From Bradyrhizobium sp. Ai1a-2 (lineage in GTDB: Bacteria > Pseudomonadota > Alphaproteobacteria > Rhizobiales > Xanthobacteraceae): a DNA stretch of 64,000 nucleotides. The stretch covers positions 186,001 to 250,000 of the forward strand of contig NZ_AUEZ01000001.1 of NCBI RefSeq assembly GCF_000426245.1, read 5' to 3'. The stretch's first letter is position 1, and every line of letters begins with the position of its first letter. This document shows, in pieces, positions 54,139-63,751 of this stretch. The notes below the pieces were generated by a model that saw nothing but the letters and a program-made list of their open reading frames with translations, ran no database searches and was not told the DNA's origin. Made by a program: the position numbers and the translations under genes.

Positions 54139-55020
54139 ATGCTGCTGACGCGAGCATTGCTTTTGAAAAACGAACCGGCAGGGACCTTGCAGTCGCTGGA
54201 TGAGCTGTTCGCGCTTGCCAACGCGATGGAGAAGGAGGCGGCCGATCGCTATTCGGAGCTTGCCGAAGAGATGCGGGCGCAGGACAAGGATGATCTTGCG
54301 GCGGTCTTCGCGCAGCTTGCGGCCGCCGAGCAGGAGCATGTCGATAGTGTGACACGCTGGTCGCTGTCACGTCGTGGCAAGGCACCTGATCCGGCGCTGG
54401 TGCGCTGGGATGCGCCGGAAACTTTCGATGACGAGACCATGGCGGAGATCAAGGCGTCGCGGTTGACGACACCTTATCGCGCCCTGGCGATGGCGGTGCG
54501 CAACGAAGAGCGCGCGTTTGCCTTCTGGTCTTATATCGCGGCGTTCACCGGCGATCCCGAGATCAGGAAGGCCGCCGAAGTTATGGCACGGGAGGAGCTT
54601 GCGCACGTGGCGACCCTGCGCAAGGAACGCCGCAGCGCCTATCGCCGCGAGCACAAGGAGCGCGCGGGCGAGGCGGCCGCTCAGGTGGATGCCGGCGCGC
54701 TGGAATCCGCTCTGGCTGCGCGGCTCGCGGACCTCGAGGCGCGCATTCTAGGACGTTCGCAGAGCCGCGCTCGCGAGCTTCGCGAAGAGGCCGAACTGAT
54801 GTCGACCCGTGCCGCCGGATTCGGATCCTTTCCTGCAGCGTTGCAGGGAGCTGATGCCCAGACCATCGCCGAGGCTCTGACCGACGCCTATCTGGACGGT
54901 GCCGAACGCTCGGACGATCCGGCGCGTCTCGAGCTCCTGCAGATGCTGGCCGAGCGTGCCATCGCCCGGCTTGCCTGGCTGCGCAGCCTGGAGCCTGCTG
55001 TCGGGGCCAAGGCGCGATGA
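54139..55020 (+). CDS. Ferritin-like (rubrerythrin-type) di-iron protein with C-terminal extension
   Basis: The 293-residue protein has a four-helix ferritin-like domain with paired ExxH sites. AAAEQEHVD gives E64-H67, and AREELAHVATL is the second; E33 in MEKEAADRY and AVRNEERAF supply further ligands. The last 120 residues are helical and Glu/Arg rich, without a rubredoxin domain. Related proteins handle iron or peroxide. I chose ATG at 54139, behind AGGTGG. It is divergent from nosR across the FNR-like box, so it may share low-oxygen control. Confidence 0.8.
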   Translation: MLLTRALLLKNEPAGTLQSLDELFALANAMEKEAADRYSELAEEMRAQDKDDLAAVFAQLAAAEQEHVDSVTRWSLSRRGKAPDPALVRWDAPETFDDETMAEIKASRLTTPYRALAMAVRNEERAFAFWSYIAAFTGDPEIRKAAEVMAREELAHVATLRKERRSAYRREHKERAGEAAAQVDAGALESALAARLADLEARILGRSQSRARELREEAELMSTRAAGFGSFPAALQGADAQTIAEALTDAYLDGAERSDDPARLELLQMLAERAIARLAWLRSLEPAVGAKAR

Positions 55021-55083
55021 TCTTGGAAACGTTCATCGCGCTTGAATCGCGGGTTCGTAGCCCCTTCAGGCAAACGACCAAAG

Positions 55084-55845
55084 TCACGCCGACTCCTTCC
55101 GCAGACCAAGGTGGTCAAACAGATTCATCGGGAGCGGAAACACCACGGTCGAGGACCGTTCGCCCGCGATGTCGTGCAACGCTGCGAAGTAGCGTAGCTG
55201 CATGGCCTGCGGCTCCTGGGCGAGGATCCGGCCGGCTTCGACGAGCTTTTCTGCGGCCTGCTGCTCGCCCATCGCATTGATCACTTTGGCGCGCCGCAGC
55301 CGTTCCGCCTCGGCCTGCTTAGCGATCGCGCGCACCATGGTTTCGTTGAGATCGACATCCTTGATCTCGATTCCAGTGACCTTGATGCCCCAGACGTCGG
55401 TCTGCTTGTCGAGGATTTCCTGGATGTCGGCGTTTAACCTGTCGCGTTCTGCGAGCATCTCGTCGAGTTCGTGCTTGCCGAGCACCGAGCGCAGGGTGGT
55501 CTGTGCGAGCTGGCTGGTCGCGGCCATGTAATCGCCGACCTTGATGATCGCGCGCTCGGGATCGACGATGCGAAAGTAGAGGACGGCGTTGACTTTGACT
55601 GAGACGTTGTCGCGCGAAATCACGTCCTGGGGCGGCACGACTTGCACCATCACCCTGAGATCGACTTTCACGAGTTGCTGCACGACCGGAATGAGGATGA
55701 TGAAGCCCGGGCCCTTTACTCCGGTGAAACGGCCGAGCGTGAAGACGACGCCGCGCTCGTACTCCCGCAGGATGCGAATGGCCTGCGAGAAGAAAATGAT
55801 GACGAGCAGCGCCAGCGCTGCATAGACCAGGTACTCAAGCATCAT
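55084..55845 (-). CDS. Slipin/stomatin (SPFH) family membrane protein
   Basis: The 253-residue protein has one N-terminal membrane helix followed by the stomatin core [44 protein letters not shown] and IEIKDVDL. It forms oligomers that organise membrane microdomains. It overlaps nfeD by 4 bp, the usual stomatin operon with its partner protease. Confidence 0.92.
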   Translation of the reverse strand: MMLEYLVYAALALLVIIFFSQAIRILREYERGVVFTLGRFTGVKGPGFIILIPVVQQLVKVDLRVMVQVVPPQDVISRDNVSVKVNAVLYFRIVDPERAIIKVGDYMAATSQLAQTTLRSVLGKHELDEMLAERDRLNADIQEILDKQTDVWGIKVTGIEIKDVDLNETMVRAIAKQAEAERLRRAKVINAMGEQQAAEKLVEAGRILAQEPQAMQLRYFAALHDIAGERSSTVVFPLPMNLFDHLGLRKESA

Positions 55846-57239
55846 GATTTACCTCCTTCGCCGGTCGGGGCTGGTGCGCGCCGCACCATCAGCGTCAGAT
55901 CGACGATATTGGCGACCTCAACCATGTCGCCCGGTTTGAAGGTTTCGGCGCCGCGCGCCTGCCATCGCTCGCCGTGCGCAAAGACGTGACCTTCGTTCTC
56001 GGACCAATCGAGAACCTGGGCAGACAGGCCTCGCATGGCCTGCGCGCCGACCCGCACCGGACCGCGGCGAGCGCGCCGAAGCGAGCCGAGCACGATGAGA
56101 ACAAGGCCGATGAACATCGCAACGACGATGGCGATGAGTGGCCACGACAGTCGGTAGCCGGGCGCTTCGACCCTGAAGAGCATAACCGCTCCCAGCACAA
56201 AGGCGATGACCCCTCCGAGGCCGATCACGACAGTCGGGTTGAATGCCTCGAAGGTGAGAAGCGCGATTCCGACCAGCATCAAGGCGAGGCCGGCGTAGTT
56301 GATCGGCAGCAAATTGAGGGCATACAGGCCGACGAGGAGGCAGATCGTGCCGACGACACCCGGAGCGACAGCGCCGGGGGACATGAATTCGAAGATCAGC
56401 CCGTAGATGCCGACCATCAGGAGCACAAACGCGACGTTTGGATCGGTGATGACCGCCAGGAAGCGGGATGTCCATCCGGGATCGATGGTCTCTACGACGG
56501 CATCCTTCGTCGCCAGGCGCTGCGTCTTGCCACCTGCAACCTCGACGACGCGACCATCGACCTTGGCGAGCAATTCCGCCGGATCACGTGCGATGAGATC
56601 GATGACGTGTGCCTCCAACGCGCCGTTGGCTGAGAGGGTGGCGGCTTCGCGGACCGCCTTCTCGGCCCAGTCGACATTGTGGCCGCGCAGTTCGGCGAGG
56701 CTGCGGATGTAGGCGACGGCATCGTTCGTCACCTTTGCCGTCATGGCATCCTTTGGCTCAGCCTGACGGTCGCCATCCTTCTTGTCTTTGCCGTCCTTGT
56801 CGGGTGTACCGCCCGGCAGACCCGGGATCGGACCGCCGATCTGCACCGGCGTCGCGGCACCGATATTGGTGCCCGGCGCCATTGCGGCGATATGGGTTGC
56901 ATAGAGGATGTAGGTCCCGGCGCTTGCGGCATGGGCTCCGGAGGGGCCGACGTAACCTATGACGGGAACGGGCGAAGCGAGCACATCCGAGATGATTTCG
57001 CGCATGCTGGTGGTGAGACCGCCCGGTGTGTTGAGACGCAGAATGACGACTTCGGCGCGTCGTTCCGCTGCCTTGACTAGCGCATCCTTCACGTAGCTGG
57101 CCGACGCCGGTCCGATCGCACCATCGAGCGAAACCGTCAGTGCAACACGACTGCTCTCCTCCGCTGAACCGGGAAGGAGGGAGACAACCAGAGCGACGAC
57201 TGTAATCGCCGCAACGAAGGCCGCCTTTACGGTCTGCAC
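55842..57239 (-). CDS. NfeD, ClpP-class membrane serine protease
   Basis: This 465-residue protein has a signal peptide and a ClpP-like domain with [15 protein letters not shown], where Ser in ASAG is the likely nucleophile. An Asp/Lys/Gly-rich insert ([16 protein letters not shown]) follows, then four or five membrane helices and a C-terminal OB domain. Long NfeD proteins cleave stomatin near its C-terminus. It is coupled to the slipin gene downstream. Confidence 0.92.
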   Translation of the reverse strand: MQTVKAAFVAAITVVALVVSLLPGSAEESSRVALTVSLDGAIGPASASYVKDALVKAAERRAEVVILRLNTPGGLTTSMREIISDVLASPVPVIGYVGPSGAHAASAGTYILYATHIAAMAPGTNIGAATPVQIGGPIPGLPGGTPDKDGKDKKDGDRQAEPKDAMTAKVTNDAVAYIRSLAELRGHNVDWAEKAVREAATLSANGALEAHVIDLIARDPAELLAKVDGRVVEVAGGKTQRLATKDAVVETIDPGWTSRFLAVITDPNVAFVLLMVGIYGLIFEFMSPGAVAPGVVGTICLLVGLYALNLLPINYAGLALMLVGIALLTFEAFNPTVVIGLGGVIAFVLGAVMLFRVEAPGYRLSWPLIAIVVAMFIGLVLIVLGSLRRARRGPVRVGAQAMRGLSAQVLDWSENEGHVFAHGERWQARGAETFKPGDMVEVANIVDLTLMVRRAPAPTGEGGKS

Positions 57240-57507
57240 GCCAAGAACTCCCTTGCTGAAAATATGGGGTTCCGTTCCGGAACCTCAATGGCCATGGACC
57301 ACACGCGCGCATGTCGTTGTGCAGCGCGATGCGGCGCTCGCTTCCATTCTCACAGAGGCTGAACCGTTTGAGCGCGGCAAACTCCAGACGAAGCGGACGC
57401 CGCGCAGTTCTCACCTGGTTCTCGCCTGGGTTTGTTTCTTTCGACCGGACTGGTGATAGGCTGGTGGCCTGGGTGGAAACGTAGAAACTTGCTTGGGGCT
57501 TCTCTAG

Positions 57508-60366
57508 ATGACGGCCGGATCAGGCCAGCGCCCCGTCTATGCATGCGCGGGATGGGAAATCGATCTTGCCAGACGGGAATTGCGCTCTCAGGGAGGACCC
57601 GTGCCGTTGGGGGGACGGGCCTTTGAAATCATTGCGGAATTGGTCCAGGCCGAAGGCGAACTGGTTTCCAAGAATGATTTAACCAAGCGGGTTTGGCGCG
57701 GGGTCTTCGTCGAGGAAGGCGCGCTTCGCGTGCACATTGCGGCGATCCGCAAGGCCTTCGGTCAGGATCGCGACATGCTGGCCACGACGGTCGGCCGGGG
57801 ATATCGCCTTCTGGGATCATGGCAGATCCGGCATGTCGATGCACCGGCGCAGCCAGTCGCGCCCCAACTGTCGCCGTCGACCAACATTCCAGCCGCGACG
57901 TTCGATCTCATCGGTCGCGCGGCCGCGATCTCTCATCTGTGGGAGCTGCTGTCAGCCTATCGAGTTGTGAGCCTTGTCGGGCCTGGAGGGATCGGCAAGA
58001 CGGCGCTGGCGCTGCAGGCGGCCAGATCGCCGCCGGCCGGCTTGACGGCTGACCGGTTGCTCATCGAACTGGCCTCGCTTTCAAATCCCGAACTCGTGCC
58101 TTCGGCAGTTGCCGGCGTACTCGGTATCAAACTGGAAGGCGAAGAGATTTCCGCAGAGGCCATCGCGCAGGCCATCGGCGGCCGGCAATTGCTGCTCGTT
58201 TTCGACAACTGCGAGCATATCATCGGCGCCGTAGCCAGGCTGACGGAGACGATCGTCAGCCGCTGCCCTGACACTACCATTATCGCGACCAGCCGTGAGG
58301 CCTTACGCATCGATGGCGAACATGTCTTTCGCGTGCCTGCACTGGAAGTGCCGCCTGAGCCTCTGCTCGCGGTGGACGCGATATTCGAACACACTGCAGT
58401 CGAACTGTTCATGACAAGGGCGAGGGCGCAGGGTTCGAGCTTCGAGCGCGACGAGGAGAATCTTGGCGCGATTGCCGCCATTTGCCGCCGGCTGGACGGC
58501 ATTCCGCTCGCGATCGAGTTTGCCGCGGCACGTGCGGCGATGCTTGGCCCGCCCAAGATCGCGGCGCTTCTGGACGACAGATTCAAATTCCTCACGACCG
58601 GCCGGCGCACCGCGCTGCCCCGGCAACAAACCCTGCGCGCGACACTCGACTGGAGCTATGACCTGCTCCCGGAGGCGGAGGCGCGGGTTTTGCGGCGGCT
58701 CGGCATATTCGCCGGAGACTTCCTGCTTGACGCGGTGATTGCGGTCGCTGGTGAGCAGGAGAGGGGCGAAGTCACCGACCACCTTGCCAACCTGGTGGCA
58801 AAATCCCTTGCCGTTGCCGACATTCGCGGCGACCGGCCGCACTACCGCCTGCTGGATACGACGCGGGCTTACGCGCTGGAAAAGCTGCACGGTTCAGGAG
58901 AATTTGCCGACGCCGCGCGCCGTCACGCGCAATATTATCGTGGCTTCTTCGCCAATGCTGAAGCCGAAAGCGAGTTGAGGCCCCAAGCGGAGTGGCTTGC
59001 CAACTACGGCCGGCACATCGACAATGTGCGTGCCAGCCTTGATTGGGCATTCTCGCCCGGCGGCGATGCGCAGATCGGCGTCGCATTGACCGCGGCCGCG
59101 GTGCCCCTGTGGGTGCAACTGTCGCTGCTCGCAGAGTGCCGTGAGCGCACGGAGTTGGCGCTGGCAAAGATCGATGACACCGCCGCCGGCGCATCGCGCC
59201 TGCGTATGCAACTGTCGGCGGCTCACGCCTGGTCGCTGATGTATGGCGTCGGCAGGGCGCGGGAGGCCGGTCCCGCCTGGGCCTTGGCGTTGCAACTTGC
59301 GGAGCAACTCGGCGACGCCGATTATTTGCTGCGCGCGCTGTGGGGGCTGTGCATCGATCAGTTCAACAATGGCCAGTTCCGCAAGGCGCTGGAATTCGCG
59401 CACCGCTTTGCCGAGGTCGCGGGTGGCTCGAGCAACTCCGTCGACTTGATGATGGCTGACCGGCTACTCGCCACCACGCTGCACTACCTCGGCGACCAGA
59501 ACCTTGCGCATCATCACATCACGCGAACCTTGTCGCGCCTTTCGGATCTATCGCCAAAGCCGCAGGTGATCCGCTTTCGCTTCGACCTGCGGGTATCGGC
59601 GCACTATTTCCAGGCTCGCATCCTGTGGCTCTTGGGGCTTGCCGACCAGGCCTTGCGCGTGGTCGAACACAACGTCGAGGAAGGCCGAGCTAGCGGCCAT
59701 GCCCTGACATTCTGCAGCGTGCTGGGGCAGGGCGCCTGTCCGATCTCTTTCCTTGCCGGCGACCTCGATGCGGCGGAACGTTACTGCGCGCTTCTGATCG
59801 AGCACACCGAGCGACACCCGATCCGGCTATGGAATTTGTGGGCGCGCGCCTTCAGGGGCATGGTGATGGCAAGGCGCGGCGGCGTTGCCACGGGATTGCC
59901 GGTGCTGCGAAAAGCGCTCGAACTGGCCGGCGAAGCGCGATTCCTGCCACGCTTCCTGCTTCCTCTGGGTGAATTGGCAATTTATCTCGGCGAGACCGGT
60001 GACGTCGCGCAGGGGCTTGCCGCTGTCAATGAGGCGATTGAGCACTGCGAGGCGAGGGACGAGCGGTGGTATCACGCCGAACTGCTGCGCATCAAGGGCG
60101 AGCTGTTGCTCCACGCCAGCGAACATCGCTCCGCTGTCGCCGCCGAGCAGTCCTTCGACAGGTCGCTCCAGGTGGCGCGTAGCCAGGGCGCGCTGTTTTG
60201 GGAGCTGAGGACGGCGATCAGTGTTGCACGATTGAGATCCAGTCAGGACCGCCCTGCGGACGCGCACCATACGCTTGCCTCTGTGTACGAAAAGTTCACG
60301 GAGGGTTTCGAGACAGCGGACCTGAGAAGCGCAAAAGCAATGATGGCGCAGCTTTCGAGCGACTGA
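57508..60366 (+). CDS. Large transcriptional regulator: winged helix, NTPase and TPR
   Basis: The 952-residue protein starts with an OmpR-type winged helix (about 8-105: ELRSQGGPVPLGGRAFEII... TTVGRGYRLLG). It continues with an NB-ARC/STAND-like NTPase (P-loop VGPGGIGKTA at 157-166, Walker B LLLVFDNCEHI, then RQQTLRATLDWSYDLL) and ends with about 450 residues of TPR-like helices. Such regulators oligomerise in response to an unknown ligand. It is divergent from nfeD and may control the GMC gene downstream or an unlinked set. No signal can be assigned. Confidence 0.88.
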   Translation: MTAGSGQRPVYACAGWEIDLARRELRSQGGPVPLGGRAFEIIAELVQAEGELVSKNDLTKRVWRGVFVEEGALRVHIAAIRKAFGQDRDMLATTVGRGYRLLGSWQIRHVDAPAQPVAPQLSPSTNIPAATFDLIGRAAAISHLWELLSAYRVVSLVGPGGIGKTALALQAARSPPAGLTADRLLIELASLSNPELVPSAVAGVLGIKLEGEEISAEAIAQAIGGRQLLLVFDNCEHIIGAVARLTETIVSRCPDTTIIATSREALRIDGEHVFRVPALEVPPEPLLAVDAIFEHTAVELFMTRARAQGSSFERDEENLGAIAAICRRLDGIPLAIEFAAARAAMLGPPKIAALLDDRFKFLTTGRRTALPRQQTLRATLDWSYDLLPEAEARVLRRLGIFAGDFLLDAVIAVAGEQERGEVTDHLANLVAKSLAVADIRGDRPHYRLLDTTRAYALEKLHGSGEFADAARRHAQYYRGFFANAEAESELRPQAEWLANYGRHIDNVRASLDWAFSPGGDAQIGVALTAAAVPLWVQLSLLAECRERTELALAKIDDTAAGASRLRMQLSAAHAWSLMYGVGRAREAGPAWALALQLAEQLGDADYLLRALWGLCIDQFNNGQFRKALEFAHRFAEVAGGSSNSVDLMMADRLLATTLHYLGDQNLAHHHITRTLSRLSDLSPKPQVIRFRFDLRVSAHYFQARILWLLGLADQALRVVEHNVEEGRASGHALTFCSVLGQGACPISFLAGDLDAAERYCALLIEHTERHPIRLWNLWARAFRGMVMARRGGVATGLPVLRKALELAGEARFLPRFLLPLGELAIYLGETGDVAQGLAAVNEAIEHCEARDERWYHAELLRIKGELLLHASEHRSAVAAEQSFDRSLQVARSQGALFWELRTAISVARLRSSQDRPADAHHTLASVYEKFTEGFETADLRSAKAMMAQLSSD

Positions 60367-60715
60367 GCCGCCTCGCTGCGACCCACGTCGTTCAGATCTA
60401 CGACGTCGCGCGCTATCTGCATCGTACGATTTTGAGAATGAGCGGCATCTCTGACGATTGCGTCCCGGTGTCATCGCCGATCCGTAGCTGAAGCGCCGAT
60501 TGATCGGTCACGGCTGCATTCCGATTATACTGGTTACAACGGTAGCTTAAAAGTCGGATCGGAAACGGTTGCGCAACCAAATGATCTGATGGTCATCATA
60601 TTGATAGACGGCGGCGTCCTCATGAGAAGCGCTCGCGTCCAACACGCTGACGACAATCGAAGCATGGCAGAGCATTTGCGGAGCGGCGCCGCAGCCGGAC
60701 AAAGAGGTAATGCAC
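60367..60715. promoter_or_regulatory. Intergenic region with palindrome GGTTGCGCAACC
   Basis: The 349-bp stretch before the GMC gene has no supported gene. It contains a perfect 12-bp palindrome, GGTTGCGCAACC, at 60567-60578, about 140 bp before the GMC start, in an AT-richer segment. A regulator site is possible, but no partner copy was found. Confidence 0.4.
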
Positions 60716-62338
60716 ATGAACAATGAGTTTTCAGAGGTTGTCAGGGTGAATCAGCAGCGGCTTGGTGCGAACTTACGACAGCACTATGATTTCATTGTGT
60801 GCGGATCCGGATCTTCAGGCTCGGTCGTCGCGCGACGTCTCGCCGAAGACGAAAATGTGAGCGTTCTTCTGCTCGAGGCTGGCGGTGAGGACGATCATCC
60901 AAGCGTAACTGAAGCCGGTGCCTGGCCAACGAATCTTGGAAGTGAGCGGGACTGGGGTTTTAAGGCAGAGCCAGATGCCCGTCTGAATGGCCGTTCCATC
61001 CCTTTGTCCATGGGGAAGGTGTTGGGTGGCGGATCGAGCGTCAACGCGATGATCTGGTCGCGCGGCCATAAGAGCGATTGGGATTTCTTCGCATCCGAGG
61101 CTGGAGATGAGGCCTGGAGCTATCAATCGGTGCTAGGTATCTATCGTCGAATTGAGGATTGGCATGGCGCTCCCGATCCGAAATATCGCGGCACGGGCGG
61201 TATCGTCTTCGTTCAGCCGGCACAAGACCCCACCGCGACAGCGCCGGCAATACTCGAAGGGTGCCGATCGACGGGTATTCCGATTTTCGAGAATCAGAAC
61301 GGTCGCATGATGGAGGGTGAAGCCGGCGCGTCCATCATGGACGTACGGGTGCACAATGGAAAACGCCAATCTGTGTTCCGATCATATGTCTTTCCTTATA
61401 TGGATCGGCCGAATCTGACGGTACTAGCCCACGCTGTTGTCAATCGTATCGTCTTCGACGGCAAACGAGCGGCCGGAATAGAAATCTCTCACCTCGGCGC
61501 AATCCGCCGCATTGATGCAGGCTGCGAAATCGTCCTCTCCTGCGGCGCGTTTCACACGCCCACGATTCTCATGCAATCCGGTATCGGAGACAGGGGCGAG
61601 CTCCAACGGTTTGGAATCCCGCTGGTGCAGCATCTCCCAGGTGTTGGAGCGAATTTTCAGGACCACGTCGGCTTCGATTGTGTCTGGGAGACCTACGAGC
61701 CTCTGCCGCGTCGTAACAACGGCGTGGAGGCAACATTCTTCTGCAGAAGCAGTTCGGAATTGGACTATCCCGACATTCAGGTTTGCGTTGGCTCTGTTGC
61801 GAAGACGAGCGCCGAGAACGCAGCGAGATTCTCTCCGCCGTCCAACGCCTTTACGCTGTTCGGAGGTCTGGTGAGGCCAAGGAGCCGAGGGAGGATTCGG
61901 TTAACCGGTTCGCATCCGGGCGATCCGCTCCAGATTGAGGCAAACTTCCTGTCCCATCCCGATGACATGAAGGCGGCCATTACCTGCGTCGACGTATGTC
62001 GAGAGCTCGGTAACTCCGCGGCGATGAGGCCATTTAGGAAGCGAGAAGTCCTGCCAGGCGACCTCAACGGTGAAGACATGGAAGATTTCATCCGAGATGC
62101 CGCCAGTACATACTGGCATCAGACATGCACCGCCAAGATGGGACGTGATGACATGTCCGTCGTTGATGCCAAACTCAACGTGTATGGAATTGACAGGCTT
62201 CGTATCGCCGATGGATCCATCATGCCGCGCGTTACGATCGGAAATACGATGGCACCGTGTATCATCATCGGAGAGCGCGCCGGGCACATACTGCAATCCA
62301 AGTACGGACTACGGGTAAGCCTGCCGCGGACTGCGTGA
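60716..62338 (+). CDS. GMC family FAD-dependent oxidoreductase
   Basis: This protein of about 540 residues has the FAD motif FIVCGSGSSGSVVARRLAED (GSGSSG at 30-35). GMC signatures follow as GKVLGGGSSVNAMIWSRG and SCGAFHTPTILMQSGIG. The C-terminal active site is TYWHQTCTAKMG and RVTIGNTMAPCIIIGERAG. The family oxidises alcohols such as choline or polyols. I chose ATG at 60716, 8 nt after GAGG; ATG at 60710 is too close to it. Codon use is slightly less GC-rich than its neighbours. Confidence 0.9.
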   Translation: MNNEFSEVVRVNQQRLGANLRQHYDFIVCGSGSSGSVVARRLAEDENVSVLLLEAGGEDDHPSVTEAGAWPTNLGSERDWGFKAEPDARLNGRSIPLSMGKVLGGGSSVNAMIWSRGHKSDWDFFASEAGDEAWSYQSVLGIYRRIEDWHGAPDPKYRGTGGIVFVQPAQDPTATAPAILEGCRSTGIPIFENQNGRMMEGEAGASIMDVRVHNGKRQSVFRSYVFPYMDRPNLTVLAHAVVNRIVFDGKRAAGIEISHLGAIRRIDAGCEIVLSCGAFHTPTILMQSGIGDRGELQRFGIPLVQHLPGVGANFQDHVGFDCVWETYEPLPRRNNGVEATFFCRSSSELDYPDIQVCVGSVAKTSAENAARFSPPSNAFTLFGGLVRPRSRGRIRLTGSHPGDPLQIEANFLSHPDDMKAAITCVDVCRELGNSAAMRPFRKREVLPGDLNGEDMEDFIRDAASTYWHQTCTAKMGRDDMSVVDAKLNVYGIDRLRIADGSIMPRVTIGNTMAPCIIIGERAGHILQSKYGLRVSLPRTA

Positions 62339-62379
62339 GTAGAGAGAAGTGACCGGATGATCTGATTGATGGGATCCGT

Positions 62380-62454
62380 TTGAGCATGATCTCCGCGTAA
62401 ACGCTTCGCGTTTGTCGCCAGGGGAAAACGGGGTTCTACGTTTTCGGATCATGC
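62380..62454. repeat. 75-bp palindromic intergenic repeat (Bradyrhizobium/Rhodopseudomonas type)
   Basis: The element has perfect 10-bp inverted ends, GAGCATGATC (62380-62389) and GATCATGCTC (62445-62454), and an internal hairpin AAACGC-TTC-GCGTTT (62397-62411). It lies between the convergent GMC and GNAT genes, touching the GNAT stop. From memory, near-identical sequences are scattered through Bradyrhizobium and Rhodopseudomonas genomes. It may serve as a bidirectional terminator. Confidence 0.75.
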
Positions 62455-62455
62455 T

Positions 62456-62977
62456 CTATTTGAGCTTCAGTGCCAAATGGACCGTCTGCGGGTCTCGCTG
62501 CGAGGCCGGCTTGAAGCCGAATTTTCCGAACACTCTCAGCATCGCGGCATTTTCAGGTAGGACCTCCGCAGTCAATTCTTGCAGCCCGGTGTCACGAGCG
62601 ATCTTGACGAGGTGACGCATCAGGATCGAGCCGATGCCGTGTCCTTGCCAGGCATCGACGACCACGAAAGCCATCTCTGCTCGCCCGGGCTCGAACACAA
62701 TATATCGGCCGCCTCCGACGATCGCCGGTCCGTCAGCTTCCTCAAGGAGTGCGACAAGCGCGACATGATTTCTGAAGTCAATGTCCATGAAGAAGGCGCG
62801 CTCCTTCTCCGAGAAGCCGCGCTTCACCGCGAAGAAGCGGCGTTGCAGGGATTGCGCGCTCGCCCGTCCGACCGCGGCGAGCATGTCTGCCTCATCCTCC
62901 GGTCGAAGTGATCGGATCTCGATCTGGCTGCCGTCGTTCAGACGTTCGAGCGCCGTATAAGTTGCGGGTTCCGGCAT
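62456..62977 (-). CDS. GNAT family N-acetyltransferase
   Basis: This 173-residue protein begins like the acetyltransferase domain of larger protein-acetyltransferases (IEIRSLRPEDEADML... SLQRRFFAVK). The acetyl-CoA site is VVDAWQGHGIGSILMRHLVKIARDTG. The acceptor is unknown. It has a FixK/FNR-type box 45 bp upstream, so expression at low oxygen is likely. In related genomes small GNAT genes of this kind sit in FixK-controlled clusters. Confidence 0.85.
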   Translation of the reverse strand: MPEPATYTALERLNDGSQIEIRSLRPEDEADMLAAVGRASAQSLQRRFFAVKRGFSEKERAFFMDIDFRNHVALVALLEEADGPAIVGGGRYIVFEPGRAEMAFVVVDAWQGHGIGSILMRHLVKIARDTGLQELTAEVLPENAAMLRVFGKFGFKPASQRDPQTVHLALKLK

Positions 62978-63021
62978 CCGGTGCCTCTCATTGCAACCTG
63001 CCGTTCGGGGGATCGGGATGT

Positions 63022-63035
63022 TTGATCTAGATCAA
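63022..63035. promoter_or_regulatory. Perfect FNR/FixK box upstream of the GNAT gene
   Basis: TTGATCTAGATCAA is a perfect TTGAT-N4-ATCAA palindrome, the textbook FNR/FixK2 form. It ends 45 bp before the GNAT start codon on the minus strand. The downstream flank GCCGCG is also present at the copy at 63680. Confidence 0.75.
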
Positions 63036-63163
63036 GCCGCGCTACGCGGCAGCATTCAGTCACCGGCACTCAAGAGTCGTACGAATCTAGGTGGGCCGCG
63101 AGGCGCGGCTCACTCAGGCCGGCCCTCGCAACGGACTTGGGCCATCCCGATCTGGATCGCCCG

Positions 63164-63406
63164 TTAGTTGGGGCTGATGATGCAGGCTCCGTCGCGACGG
63201 CTCCAGACGAACCATCGGTAGCATGGAGGACGGGGGTGAGCTCCGACTGGACACTCATTGCGCACACGCGCGCCTCTCTCCCAGCCATCGACGACGCACC
63301 CACCGTTGCGCGCCGAATGGCAACCGGGGCCGCAGCCGTCTGCGGCGTTGGCCATGCCGATGCTCGCGAATGTAGCTGCGAACAGAACCGCGAATGTCGC
63401 TCTCAT
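63164..63406 (-). CDS. Small cysteine-rich secreted protein (GCGPGCH type)
   Basis: This 80-residue protein has a signal peptide (MRATFAVLFAATFASIGMANA-A). The mature part starts DGCGPGCHSARNGGCVVDGW and carries six cysteines in about 55 residues. Similar GCG-x-GCH peptides are frequent in Bradyrhizobium-type genomes, without known function. A DNA-binding-like palindrome (63467-63481) lies about 60 bp upstream. Confidence 0.65.
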   Translation of the reverse strand: MRATFAVLFAATFASIGMANAADGCGPGCHSARNGGCVVDGWERGARVRNECPVGAHPRPPCYRWFVWSRRDGACIISPN

Positions 63407-63466
63407 GTCTATTTCCTCTCGCCCCTCATGTGTTCAACAGGCAAGTGCAGCGCTGAGCGCACGACG

Positions 63467-63481
63467 TTGATCTTGGATCAA
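63467..63481. promoter_or_regulatory. FNR-like palindrome with one extra spacer base
   Basis: TTGATC-TTG-GATCAA has 6-bp perfect arms but a 15-bp total, one more than a standard FNR/FixK box. It lies about 60 bp upstream of the small secreted protein. It may be a weak or decayed site, or belong to another regulator. Confidence 0.4.
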
Positions 63482-63679
63482 TGTGACGGAAAAGCGAAGC
63501 CCCTCCGGGTGAAAAACGGAGCGGCTGAGGGCACTGATTGTGCCGGGCTGGGGCAGTGGGACCGTGCCGAGCCGTTCAACTATCGGTGCGTGACAGTTGT
63601 GTGCCGGGCTTCCGGGCAGGCCGCGTTCAACGTCACCGCAGTGATACGCGCGACCGAGCCTGGCGCCGGACCATGATGC

Positions 63680-63693
63680 TTGATCTAAATCAA
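63680..63693. promoter_or_regulatory. Perfect FNR/FixK box upstream of the AI-2E-family gene
   Basis: TTGATCTAAATCAA is a TTGAT-N4-ATCAA palindrome followed by GCCGCG, as at 63022. It ends 58 bp before the TTG start of the next gene, a normal activator distance. Confidence 0.75.
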
Positions 63694-63751
63694 GCCGCGA
63701 TGTGGAACGCGGTGGGTACGCTTTCGCGCAGCCTCGAGCGAGGGCGCGTCC

